A DNA stretch of 54,785 nt from Lachnospiraceae bacterium. Lineage in GTDB: Bacteria; Bacillota; Clostridia; Lachnospirales; Lachnospiraceae. The stretch spans positions 1-54,785 of the forward strand of contig JAFZQU010000039.1 in NCBI GenBank assembly GCA_017620255.1, read 5' to 3'. Positions 9,894 through 19,800 of this stretch are shown in pieces. Under the pieces are notes generated by a model, which was not told where the DNA came from, searched no databases, and was given only the letters and a program-made list of their open reading frames with translations. The position numbers and the translations under genes were made by a program. Numbering within the stretch: the stretch's first letter is position 1; the number at the start of each line of letters is the position of its first letter.

Positions 9894-10844
9894 ATGAAAC
9901 GGCGGCCGTATTCCTATATGGGGCCCCTGGCGTTCATCGTCGGGATGCTGCTTTTATACCGCTTTGCGATCCTGCCGGGCAGAAGTCCCGTCAGCAGCCT
10001 GGCGGAGACAGTCGTGCAAACGGACGGGGATGATTTTTCCTGCACGTTTGACGGGATCAGCCATGATGTGATCCTGGATCTGCCGGAAGAACCGGCCGGC
10101 GCAGCGCTTATCCTGATGCTGCACGGATACGGGAACAGCGCGGAAAGTTTCCGTGCGGATACGGGCTTTGAAAAGGATGCAATAGGGCGCGGATATGCGG
10201 TTGCCTATGTGACCGGCGCGCCGGATCCGAACGATGCAACTTCGGCAGCAGGCTGGAATTCGGGTGTTGGCGATTCGCCAAACCGCGACGTGGATTTCCT
10301 GGATACGCTTGCACAGTATCTGCAGGCTGCCTACAAACTTGATAAAAAACGTACCTTTGTTGTCGGCTTCAGCAACGGCGCGTTTATGGCGCACCGGCTC
10401 GCCGTGGAAGATCCCGATACCTTTGCGGCAGTAGTGAGTGTCGCGGGCATGATGCCCGAGAGTATCTGGGAGTCTTGCGGCGGTGCGGAATATGCTCCCG
10501 CCGGGCTTTTCCAGATAACCGGCGAAAAGGATGATGTTGTCCCCAAACATTCCGATGGCAGTGCGAAGTATGCCAAAGCACCCGCGATCGAGGATGTTGT
10601 GGATTATTATGTTTCAACGAACGGCCTTATTCTCTTAGACACAGTGGATGTCGGGAAGAAGGCCGTTTTGTCTAAATTCGGGGTTTCGGGGGATGCTCCG
10701 GCAGGAACTTCCAAGGGCGGTTCACGGCAGGTTTGGAATCTTTTTATCGGGGACGGCCGCCATTCCTGGCCTGATGAGAGCACTACCGGCATAGATATCA
10801 ATACGCTGATCCTGGACTACCTGGATACGGAATCAGCAAAATAG
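9894..10844 (+). CDS. Membrane-anchored alpha/beta-hydrolase of the PHB depolymerase/feruloyl esterase (LpqC-like) family
   Basis: 316 aa. One N-terminal membrane segment (about 9-29) places the catalytic domain outside the cell. Family marks: oxyanion-loop motif LHGYGNS; nucleophile elbow G-F-S160-N-G; acid probably D213 or D214 in GEKDD; catalytic His probably H290 in GRHSWPDE. The family cleaves ester bonds such as polyhydroxyalkanoates, acetyl-xylan or feruloyl esters; for a fibre-degrading gut bacterium a carbohydrate esterase role is plausible but inferred. The start lies 4 bp after the GGDEF gene, with GGAG at 9880-9883 inside the end of that gene, so the two are probably co-transcribed. 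A 15-bp tandem repeat begins right after its stop codon. Confidence 0.82.
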   Translation: MKRRPYSYMGPLAFIVGMLLLYRFAILPGRSPVSSLAETVVQTDGDDFSCTFDGISHDVILDLPEEPAGAALILMLHGYGNSAESFRADTGFEKDAIGRGYAVAYVTGAPDPNDATSAAGWNSGVGDSPNRDVDFLDTLAQYLQAAYKLDKKRTFVVGFSNGAFMAHRLAVEDPDTFAAVVSVAGMMPESIWESCGGAEYAPAGLFQITGEKDDVVPKHSDGSAKYAKAPAIEDVVDYYVSTNGLILLDTVDVGKKAVLSKFGVSGDAPAGTSKGGSRQVWNLFIGDGRHSWPDESTTGIDINTLILDYLDTESAK

Positions 10845-10846
10845 AG

Positions 10847-10906
10847 TGATTTGTATTGAGTTGATTTGTATTGAGTAAATTTGCATTGAGATGATTTGGA
10901 TTGTTG
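10847..10906 (+). repeat. 15-bp tandem repeat, four units
   Basis: Units start at 10847, 10862, 10877 and 10892. The first two are identical (TGATTTGTATTGAGT); the third and fourth differ at a few bases. The last unit runs into the first ATTGTTG of the 63-bp array that follows. It begins three bases after a stop codon and is non-coding on both strands as far as I can judge. Confidence 0.8.
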
Positions 10907-11219
10907 GCGATCTTGGGTTTACATAATGCTGCACATCAACAAAATAAAGGCGAATAGATTGAATTGTTGCCGCCATTGATTTACATAATTCTCGCAATAA
11001 ACAATTCTTCATGAGAGTGGACAAATTGTTGACTTGTGCGGTGGATAAATACGGCCGGAGGCAACAATATCTTACAGACTTTAGAGAATTGTTGACTTGA
11101 CCACTGAGACAGCAAGATCGGGGGCAACAATATGAAATGGAATGTGAGAAATTGTTGGTTCGTTCGAATTGGGAATATATAGAAGACAACAATAACAGAC
11201 AGAACAAACAAATTTGTTG
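10900..11219 (+). repeat. Array of about five degenerate 63-bp repeats with conserved ATTGTTG and CAACAAT boxes
   Basis: ATTGTTG occurs at 10900, 10963, 11025, 11088 and 11151, with a last TTGTTG at 11214: steps of 63, 62, 63 and 63 bp. The inverse box CAACAAT occurs at 11062, 11125 and 11187, with decayed copies near 10937 and 10999, again at 62-63 bp steps. Each unit can form a 7-bp stem with a loop of about 30 nt, while the sequence between the boxes is poorly conserved. Sixty-three bp is six helical turns, so all boxes face one side of the DNA. The array fills the 395-bp non-coding stretch before the 1860-aa protein gene. A weak promoter (TTGTTG 11152-11157, 18 bp, TATATA 11176-11181) lies in the last unit. 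Confidence 0.75.
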
Positions 11220-11239
11220 TGTAAGTGGAGGAATGCAGG

Positions 11240-14200
11240 ATGGAACAGAGGAAGGGACAGATGGTCAAGCAGGAGAATAAGCGGATGATGAAGCGGAAAA
11301 TGAGGCAAACATGGAAAAGGCTGTTGGCCGGTGCGATCGCATTTGCGCTCGTTGCGACAGGGAATGCGTTTGTCATGACAACATATGCCGCGGATCCCGA
11401 ACTGCTGTATACGCAGAACGCAGGAAAAGTCAACGATGCAGAGAATGTGGGAAATATAAATAAAGCAGAGGATCCTGAGAACGCGGAAAACATAGTGAAT
11501 GTTATCGGAGATGCAGACAACGCGCAGGATTCTGAAGATGCGGAGATGTCGGATAATCAGGCTGATACAGAAGATGCCGGACTTGGGGACGACATTGATA
11601 ACGCGGACCCGGCATATGAACAGATTTTTGATGAAAACAGTGAAGAAGAACCGGTTGAGACGCAGGAGGACTCTGACGGGGAACTTCTCGGAGCAACGAT
11701 TGCATCGGGCTTTTGCGGCGCGAATGAGGGCGGAGAAAATCTGACATGGAAAATAACGGGGACATCTACAAATTATACACTTACGATTTCCGGTACGGGT
11801 GCTATGGCGGATTACGAACTGGATTCCTATAGTACCGATGCGCCTTGGTTTGACTATTTGGACAAGGTAAAAAAGATCGTAATTGAAAACGGTGTTTCTA
11901 CGATCGGCTATCAAGCTTTTGCTTATGCCGGCAAGGTTGAAACAGTTGAAATACCCACTACGGTCACTTCAGTCGGGGTTGATGCCTTTTATTATTGTGA
12001 AGCACTGAAAAGTATTACGATCCCTTCCTCAGTTACGATCATACGCAGTGCGACATTTTGCGGTTGCAGTGCTCTCACAACTGTCAGTTTGCCGAACGGT
12101 ATCACGAAAATCGATTATGCGGCATTTAACAACTGCGTCAATCTGAAAAACATCAATGTTCCTACTTCATTAAGGGACATTGGTGAATCTGCTTTTAGCG
12201 GATGTACTTCCATGCCGGGTATTGTTTTGCCGGAAGGATTAAAGACGATCGGTGAATACGCATTTAATGATTGTGACGGTTTCACAAAACTGAACATTCC
12301 ATCCACATGCACAAGCCTCGGCAGAGGAGCTTTTTTGGGGTGTGGAAATATTACCGGAACTATTACGATCCCAAGCGGTACATCGGTTATTCCTGCACTT
12401 GCATTTGACGGTTGCGAAAAAATAGAGAAATTCATTCTTCCGTTTGGTCTGCAAACCATCGGGGAGAGTGCTTTTTATAGTTGTCAGGCCCTAAAGTCGA
12501 TCAACATACCGGAGACGGTGACTTCAATCGGGAAAAGTGCTTTTTCATTGGATATGCAGCTGCAGGAAATAGAGATTCCGGCCGGTATAACCACTATAAA
12601 GTGGGGAACATTTATGTCCTGCACCAAGTTGGAAAGGGTAACGATCCCATCCAGTGTTACTAAAATCGAAGAAAATGCATTTAAGAGCGTTGGACCATAT
12701 AATAATGTTACGGGACAGCGTGATCGCCTCCATGTATACTATGGCGGAAGCGAGAATTCCTGGCGGGAAGTGGATGTCAAGACAGATAATGACAGTCTTT
12801 TGCTTGCAACGATCCATTATGCAAGAGACCCGGAGACGATTCTTGCACCGACTCCGGTTTCACCGTTACATGGTGCCATGAAAGCCTCTATCGTTGAAAA
12901 CGGATTTAGAAAGTTTGAACTGAAACTCACATCTTCTGAAAAGATCGAGAGCTTTGATGTTGCGCGTGGAAGTATCCGTATTTGTCGTTTTGATACAGGA
13001 GAAAAGGTATGGGAGCTCAGGTATAACAATTTGGCAACCTTGTCTGATAACGTTTTTTCAACGACGATCCATACGGGCGATTTGGATTACAACACCAAGT
13101 ACTATATCCTTTTGGATGATGATTTCTTCTGGCTGGAAGACAAAGATAAGTGTCTGGGTATCCACGACAAGCATACATGGGTATTTACGACACAACGTTC
13201 CGCGAAGATAAAGGAGATCATTCTGAAGGCAGGAGAGGGAAGTGTAAGCGAAGGTACGCTATATACCAACGAAAACGGGAAACTGGATTCCATCCCTGAG
13301 GCAACAATCGATGACGGCAGAAGATTCGGCGGGTGGTTTACGGATCCTAATTTCGGGGAAAAAGTTGATACATCATATGTTTTCACAGATGATGCAACTA
13401 TCTACGCACGGTATTTTGCTAATAATGAAATCATCTATACGGAGGATATGGCTCCGGTCAACAATACCCTAAAGTATTACCAATCAGTGAAAGATTTTCT
13501 GGCGTTTCACATTACACTCTCTCAAATGACCAAATCAATTATCGATCTGAAAACAGCGATTTATTTGGGGCTAAAAGAGGGAGCATTTTGTTATGGCGCT
13601 TCCTGTGCCATAGTAGCGGCAAAAATGGGAAGTCTCTCGCTGGACAAATTTGGGGCAAATACTTTTCATGATCTCGATTTTTCCAGAAAAGATGTCCGAA
13701 GCTTAATGACCATTTATCAGTTGCAGCAGAACACCAATGCTGCAACAAATGAGCAATACAGATTCGGAAGACTGTCAGATGCCGAGAAACTGCAGAACGT
13801 TGTTAATAAAGCAAGAAATGTTCCCAACAACGGACCTGCTGTGCTTGTAATTGAAACGGAGAAAAAATATGAGAATCACGCAATTGTCATTGACGGATTA
13901 CAGGAAGGCAATTGTGCAGAAGAAGGCTATTATTATACAGTTAAAACATATGATATCAACATCGCTGAGGGAGTTGTAAACTCAATTCATAGTTGGAAAC
14001 CATCTTATAGTTACTTGTACATTTCGCAGGATTACAGCAAATGGACAATGAACAATGCTGTCTATTTTCCAACGATGCATGGCACTCCTATTCCGGCAAG
14101 TATGATCAAAATGTGTTTCAATGATGAGCATATAATAAACTCGCATAAGTATATGGAGCCAAGTCTGATCGCCAATTTCATTTCGGTTTCTATGGATACA

Positions 14201-16822
14201 TGGATTAATGCTTCTGTGACTATTGATGGGAACACATATAAACTGTCAGAGCTTAATGACACAACTGATTTATTTGTAATGAGCCCTATCGGTGGTGATA
14301 CAGAAGATGAGTACAAGGTATTCCTTCCCGATGAATTCTCTAATGTCGGATTGTTTTCAGAAGATGATGGCGTTGCCGCGACATTCCGTTTTCAGGATGC
14401 AAACGTTTCGGTACAGACCGATTCCGAAGCCGTGGTAAATGCAACCCCCGATCTCGACCAACTCGTTGTCACAGGCAGCGGCACGGATGAATATGCGGGC
14501 GACTATAAACTGACAACCATAGCGGATGAAGAGAACGGTGCAACGGTAAGCGTTGAGGGCTCAACACGCGGGGATGTGACGTTTGAAAGATCCGGAGATG
14601 AATACGTACTGAGCGCTGACGGAAGCCATAATTCCACGATCACGATCGACCAGAACGGTATTACGGACAGATATCCCTGTGTCAATCAGGTTACGGTCAT
14701 GATGAAAAAGGACGCAGAGAGCGACAGGGTATGTCTCTATTCCGATGAAAACGAGGATGGCACGTATGAAACACAGCTACAACCGGTAGACGGATTGTGG
14801 GCATCCAATGTAAAAGACCTGACATATACAGGAAAGGCAGTCACGCAGCCGGAACTTCTGGTGTTCCATGATAACCTTTTACTGAAAGAAGGAACGGATT
14901 ATACCGTAAAATACAAAAACAATACAACAGCATATACCATTGCGGATATGTCAAATCTCAGTAAAACAGATAAGAGTAAAGCCCCGTCTGTCACGATCAC
15001 AGGGAAGGGCAGTTATAGCGGTAATGCAACTGTTTATTTCTCGATCCTGCCGGCCCCGATCAACAGTGCATCCGTGATGACAGACAGGATCGTGATTGCT
15101 TCCAATGCGAAAAAGGGAGTCGCCCCGAATCCGGAACTGCAGTTTGGCGGTAAAGCATTGAAGGCAGGCAAGGATTTTACGGTAACCTATTACACACGTG
15201 CCGAATGGGATGCGCCTGAAAACGGGATGCCGACTCCGACTGTAGCACCGATCAAGACAGCAGGCGAGTATGTCATGCAGATACAAGCCGTTGTAAACAG
15301 CAGCTTTACGGGGACACACGATCAGGTTGTGCCGGTAATCATCACGGATGCGGATGAAACGGTCTCCTTAAGTGCACGCACCATTAAGACGGTCGGGAGT
15401 ATTCCCAACGTGGGTTACACCGGTGCAGAGGTGAACGTTGAATCTGCCTTTCAGGGAGACCAGCCATCCGTGCGGATCACCGATGGTGAATATGCCCTGC
15501 AGTATGGAGAAGACTTTAAGATCTCAAAATATGTCAATGCGGTAAAACCGGGGAAGGCGACTGTGGTAATAGCGGGAACCGGAAAGAAAAATGCCACGAC
15601 CGGACACAGTTATGTCGGAGAAATGAAGATCGGGTTTACGATCGTCTCAGTGTATGACATGAAGAATGCCGTCGTGGAAAATGTTGCAAAAACCTATGTC
15701 TATCCGGGAAGCGATGTAACGATCGATACGGTCAGCGTGAAACTGCCCGGATACAAAGGCGGTGAACCGCTGGATCCTGCAGAGGATTATGCGATCACCT
15801 ACAGCGGAAACGGAAAGCCCGGGAAAGCAAAAATGACAATTTCCGGTAAAGGGATGCTTTATGGAAGTAAGACGGTAGATTTTACGATCGTTGCTTATTC
15901 ATTGACTGATGAGACCGCCGGGATCGAGATCGCTCCGTCGTCCCTGAATGCGGATGGAAAAGTGACCTATCATAAGGGGGGCTGCAAACCGGAGGTCATC
16001 GTAACACGTAAAGACGGTAAAGGCACCCTTGCAGAGGGGAGAGATTTCACCGTTAAATACAGCAATAATGCGCAGTGTTATGATGAAACTGGTACGAAAA
16101 AAACACCGCGGGCGACGATCACGGGAAAAGGAAACTATAAAGGCAGTCTTTATATAGAATTCCTGATCTCGCCGGGTCCGCTCAGCGCATGCACGATGAC
16201 GCTTGATGATAAGGTGGCGTCCGCAAAGAAGGGCGGCTGGGTTTCGGTACCGAAGGTAACCGATCCCGATGGCAAAGTTTTGAAGTCAAAAACGGATTAT
16301 CACCAGAATGTGATCTATGCGACAGATCCTGAATTTGAAAACCAGCTGGATGTCAAAAGTATTCTCAATCTGCCGGCCGGAGCAGACAGTGCGACGGTCT
16401 ATGTCAAGGTGACCGGTATCGGAAATTATGCAGGTACGGAACCTGCATGTGTATTAACAGGAAGTTACCGCGTTGTCCGGAATGATATCAGTAAGGCAAC
16501 AGTTGATTTTGTTTATGATGATGCCGGCGGAAAATCTTTCAAACTCACAGGGAAAGACATCACGCCGGGGAAGAACGGAACCGCTTATGCCGATGCGATC
16601 ATAGTCACCTTTGGCAAAACGAAGACCGTTCTAAATGCCGGAGAGGATTACGAGATCGTGGGCTATGAGAACAATAACAAAACAGGTACAGCTAAAATCA
16701 CGATCCGGGGAGCCGGTGCTTACGGCGGAAACAAAACGGCATCGTTCAAGATCGGAACACGTTCGTTTACAGGCATCAACCTGAAGCGGATCCGTGATCT
16801 GGTTGCGCTGTTATTTGATTGA
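11240..16822 (+). CDS. Secreted BspA-type LRR protein with embedded cysteine-peptidase-like domain
   Basis: 1860 aa. Start at ATG 11240 rather than GTG 11225, because GGAGG (11227-11231) then lies 8 bp upstream. A long basic n-region precedes the signal peptide, with cleavage probably after TTYAA near 46. An acidic, Asp/Glu/Asn-rich segment (about 50-150) leads to BspA-type leucine-rich repeats (about 160-495, AF-x-x-C units), an Ig-like domain (about 535-655) and an InlB-type repeat (about 657-727). Next comes a papain/C39-like domain (about 750-940) with C784 in GAFCYGASC, H880 in NHAIVIDG and D905 in VKTYDIN, in the right order for a catalytic triad. The C-terminal 650 residues are MBG-type Ig repeats (TYTGKAV, TITGKGSYSG). 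The peptidase reading is from motif order only. The gene shares its signal region with the next gene, 32 bp downstream, so the two are paralogous and probably one operon. Confidence 0.85.
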   Translation: MEQRKGQMVKQENKRMMKRKMRQTWKRLLAGAIAFALVATGNAFVMTTYAADPELLYTQNAGKVNDAENVGNINKAEDPENAENIVNVIGDADNAQDSEDAEMSDNQADTEDAGLGDDIDNADPAYEQIFDENSEEEPVETQEDSDGELLGATIASGFCGANEGGENLTWKITGTSTNYTLTISGTGAMADYELDSYSTDAPWFDYLDKVKKIVIENGVSTIGYQAFAYAGKVETVEIPTTVTSVGVDAFYYCEALKSITIPSSVTIIRSATFCGCSALTTVSLPNGITKIDYAAFNNCVNLKNINVPTSLRDIGESAFSGCTSMPGIVLPEGLKTIGEYAFNDCDGFTKLNIPSTCTSLGRGAFLGCGNITGTITIPSGTSVIPALAFDGCEKIEKFILPFGLQTIGESAFYSCQALKSINIPETVTSIGKSAFSLDMQLQEIEIPAGITTIKWGTFMSCTKLERVTIPSSVTKIEENAFKSVGPYNNVTGQRDRLHVYYGGSENSWREVDVKTDNDSLLLATIHYARDPETILAPTPVSPLHGAMKASIVENGFRKFELKLTSSEKIESFDVARGSIRICRFDTGEKVWELRYNNLATLSDNVFSTTIHTGDLDYNTKYYILLDDDFFWLEDKDKCLGIHDKHTWVFTTQRSAKIKEIILKAGEGSVSEGTLYTNENGKLDSIPEATIDDGRRFGGWFTDPNFGEKVDTSYVFTDDATIYARYFANNEIIYTEDMAPVNNTLKYYQSVKDFLAFHITLSQMTKSIIDLKTAIYLGLKEGAFCYGASCAIVAAKMGSLSLDKFGANTFHDLDFSRKDVRSLMTIYQLQQNTNAATNEQYRFGRLSDAEKLQNVVNKARNVPNNGPAVLVIETEKKYENHAIVIDGLQEGNCAEEGYYYTVKTYDINIAEGVVNSIHSWKPSYSYLYISQDYSKWTMNNAVYFPTMHGTPIPASMIKMCFNDEHIINSHKYMEPSLIANFISVSMDTWINASVTIDGNTYKLSELNDTTDLFVMSPIGGDTEDEYKVFLPDEFSNVGLFSEDDGVAATFRFQDANVSVQTDSEAVVNATPDLDQLVVTGSGTDEYAGDYKLTTIADEENGATVSVEGSTRGDVTFERSGDEYVLSADGSHNSTITIDQNGITDRYPCVNQVTVMMKKDAESDRVCLYSDENEDGTYETQLQPVDGLWASNVKDLTYTGKAVTQPELLVFHDNLLLKEGTDYTVKYKNNTTAYTIADMSNLSKTDKSKAPSVTITGKGSYSGNATVYFSILPAPINSASVMTDRIVIASNAKKGVAPNPELQFGGKALKAGKDFTVTYYTRAEWDAPENGMPTPTVAPIKTAGEYVMQIQAVVNSSFTGTHDQVVPVIITDADETVSLSARTIKTVGSIPNVGYTGAEVNVESAFQGDQPSVRITDGEYALQYGEDFKISKYVNAVKPGKATVVIAGTGKKNATTGHSYVGEMKIGFTIVSVYDMKNAVVENVAKTYVYPGSDVTIDTVSVKLPGYKGGEPLDPAEDYAITYSGNGKPGKAKMTISGKGMLYGSKTVDFTIVAYSLTDETAGIEIAPSSLNADGKVTYHKGGCKPEVIVTRKDGKGTLAEGRDFTVKYSNNAQCYDETGTKKTPRATITGKGNYKGSLYIEFLISPGPLSACTMTLDDKVASAKKGGWVSVPKVTDPDGKVLKSKTDYHQNVIYATDPEFENQLDVKSILNLPAGADSATVYVKVTGIGNYAGTEPACVLTGSYRVVRNDISKATVDFVYDDAGGKSFKLTGKDITPGKNGTAYADAIIVTFGKTKTVLNAGEDYEIVGYENNNKTGTAKITIRGAGAYGGNKTASFKIGTRSFTGINLKRIRDLVALLFD

Positions 16823-16854
16823 TCGTATGAAGTTTGCTGCAAGGGAGAAGTGAG

Positions 16855-19800
16855 ATGAAACGTATCATGAAGAGGTTACTGGCAGGATGGCTTGCGCTTG
16901 CACTGGTTGTTACGGGAAATGCATTTCCGGTAACGACTTTGGCTGCAGAAATTGGGCAGACTGCGGAAGCGGAAACCGTTGCGGAGGATATGTCTGTCGG
17001 AACGGAAGATGTTCTTGTGGAGTCAGAAGGTGTTACGGATGAACCGGAAGAGGCCGAGGCTGTATCTGAAGATGCGGCCGATGAGGAAGCATACACTGCA
17101 GATGATGACGAACCGGCCACACTGCAGGTTGCAGAAGACGGGGATGAAATTGATCCTGACGATACAGAATATCTTCATGTCTACTATGTTGCGGAAGAGG
17201 GTGATGTGACCGGACTACCGGTGGATGATACGGACTATCAGAGCGGCGACAGTGTTACGATCGCTATGGAGCAACCGAGCCGTGAGGGTTATTCTTTCAT
17301 GGGCTGGAGTCCGACGGGAAATCCGGTTGAACAGTATACCGGCGGATATACGATCACGATCACCGAAGATCTGATTTTGACTGCGGTCTGGAATATGCTG
17401 GAAACGGAAGAACCCGAAGAGGATCCGGATGGAAATGAACGGCTCACCCTGACTCCCCATGAACAGAGTATCATTGAGGCAATTGACACATATGTAGATT
17501 CATTAGGCGGAGTATTCCCCAACAGCTACAAAGGTGTGGCATGGCAATGCTGTGCTTTTACATTGTATGTATGGGCAAACATCTACGGCAAAAGCTGGAA
17601 GGAAGATCCGAATATGTGCCGGCAGTATACTTCGAACCGGACACTGGAAAACCATGAGATCTATCAGTTCTTAAGAGAACATGACGCCCAAGCCGGGGAT
17701 ATCCTCTGGTGTCATTATCCTTACTCAGCAAAAAAATATCAGTTAACGCATAACATGATCATCCTGGAATATGATGAGACATCGATCACGCTGACTGATG
17801 GTTATGAGAAAAACGGACAGGGCGTGGTAGATGCAAATCATAAAAAGGTTAAATACACGGATGCCTACCGAAACAAGTTTTTTAACGGCAGCTGTTATAT
17901 ATCTCTCTATCACGTCACAGACGCATCCCTGATCGGTGCACCGGAACCACCCGTATATAACGGAAAATGCGGTGATAATCTGACATGGACACTCACACCA
18001 AACAGTAACGGCAGCAGGTATTATACCGTCACGATCTCCGGAACCGGTGCTATGTATGACTATGCGAAGGATGAGTATGACACATCCGGGAAAGCGCTGC
18101 CTCCCTGGACCTTAAATATGAAAAGTCATAATTATTACAATAACTCTTATGCTTCGATAAGCAGGGTTGTGATCAATTCCGGCCTCACTAAGATTGGCTC
18201 CTGCGCGTTTGCCGGACTTGGAGACAATGTTGATTGCATCATCAGCATTCCGGCTACCGTTACGGAGATCGGCGAGAGTGCCTTTGCATATTCAGGTTTT
18301 AGCGGCAGTCCGACTATTCCCAATAGTGTGACAAAGATCGGAAAGCGTGCCTTTATGAGCACGAAAATCACAAGCGTGACTTTCGGCAGCGGCCTCACAG
18401 AGATCCCGGACTATTGTTTCTGCGATTGTGAGAGACTGAACGGAACCATTACAATACCCGGAAATATAACAAAAATCGGCGAGGATGCCTTCAGCGTATC
18501 AACATACACGGAGGTCCCGAATACCAGGACTGTGACATGGCATGACGGGATCAGGGAGATCGGTGAGCATGCATTCTGGAATAACACCGGACTTATTATC
18601 GCAGCACCGATCTTGCCGGCAAACCTTGAGAAACTGGGAATGGGAGCTTTTGAGAATTGTACATCTCTGACAGGAAAACTGATTGTACCGGGCACACTCA
18701 AGGAAATCCCGCTTTATGTATTTCGAGGCGACACCGGTTTGACGGGGCTTGAGATCCAAAAAGGCGTTACAACTATTGGGGGCGGATCTTTCTACGGATG
18801 TAAGAATATCGAAGGAACACTTGCTATCCCGGCGGGAGTTGTTTATGTACAGGAAGCCGCTTTTAAAAACTGTGAAAAGATAAACGGTCTTTCGTGGGCA
18901 AAGCGAAGAGCGGGAGCAGAAAAAATATCTCTCGGCCGGGCGGCATTTGAAAATTGCAAGGCCTTGCAGGGGGACCTGGTTTTGGACTGCGATGATGTCA
19001 GCCTCAGTCAGGCGGACAGAACATTCATGGGAACGGGTTATACGCAGATCTATCTGGATGGCAGATGGTCCAAAATGACCATCAGGTACCTGAAAGGGAA
19101 AGAAGAGAATGGAAGCTATGACTCCTATGTGGAAGATGATGTGATCGATGAACCGGTTGCCACCTTCCCGCAGAATGCGACGCTCTACTATGACAGCAGG
19201 CTTTATCAGCCGGATCAGTATGAAGGGTTTGATAACGAACAGACCATCCGGGAAGCATTGACGAAACTTAAATACACGTTTTATGCAGGCTCTACCATAG
19301 GCCATGAACCTGGTTACGATGTTGCGGAAGCTAAGCCGGACAATCCGGGTCTCAACTATATCGCCGGTGCCGATTACGGGGACGGTATAGAACTGGTTCC
19401 TTATGCACCGGCGTATGCAAACATCCGTTGGGTGGATAACACGCTGACGGAATACAGTGCCGCGAACGATGCATTTATAACAGGATACGATCACAGCATT
19501 GTCGATATAAAATCCAATGGGGAGAAAACAAGAATTTACGTCACTCCTCTTAAACCCGGCCGTACCACCTACACCGTACAGGTCATGACCCAGCAGAGCG
19601 GCATACACACCGCAACCGGCACGATCACCGTGTCCGATGCCAATTCTGTGCATGGAGTCTGGCTGGATAAATACAGTCTTTCCCTGAACAAGGGTGCAAA
19701 GTATACGCTGAAGGCTACGGTCCTACCGGCAAACGCAAGGAATAAAGCGGTCACCTGGAGCAGCAGTGATGAAAGCGTTGCAACGGTCAGTGCAAAAGGG

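Noticed and set aside
10833-11207. 124-aa minus-strand frame over the repeat stretch
   Set aside because: Its periodic CC and NN residues come from the 63-bp repeats; no ribosome site and no protein features.
10900-11219. CRISPR array
   Set aside because: Only 7-bp boxes are conserved, repeats of 24-36 bp with unique spacers are absent, and no cas gene is present.
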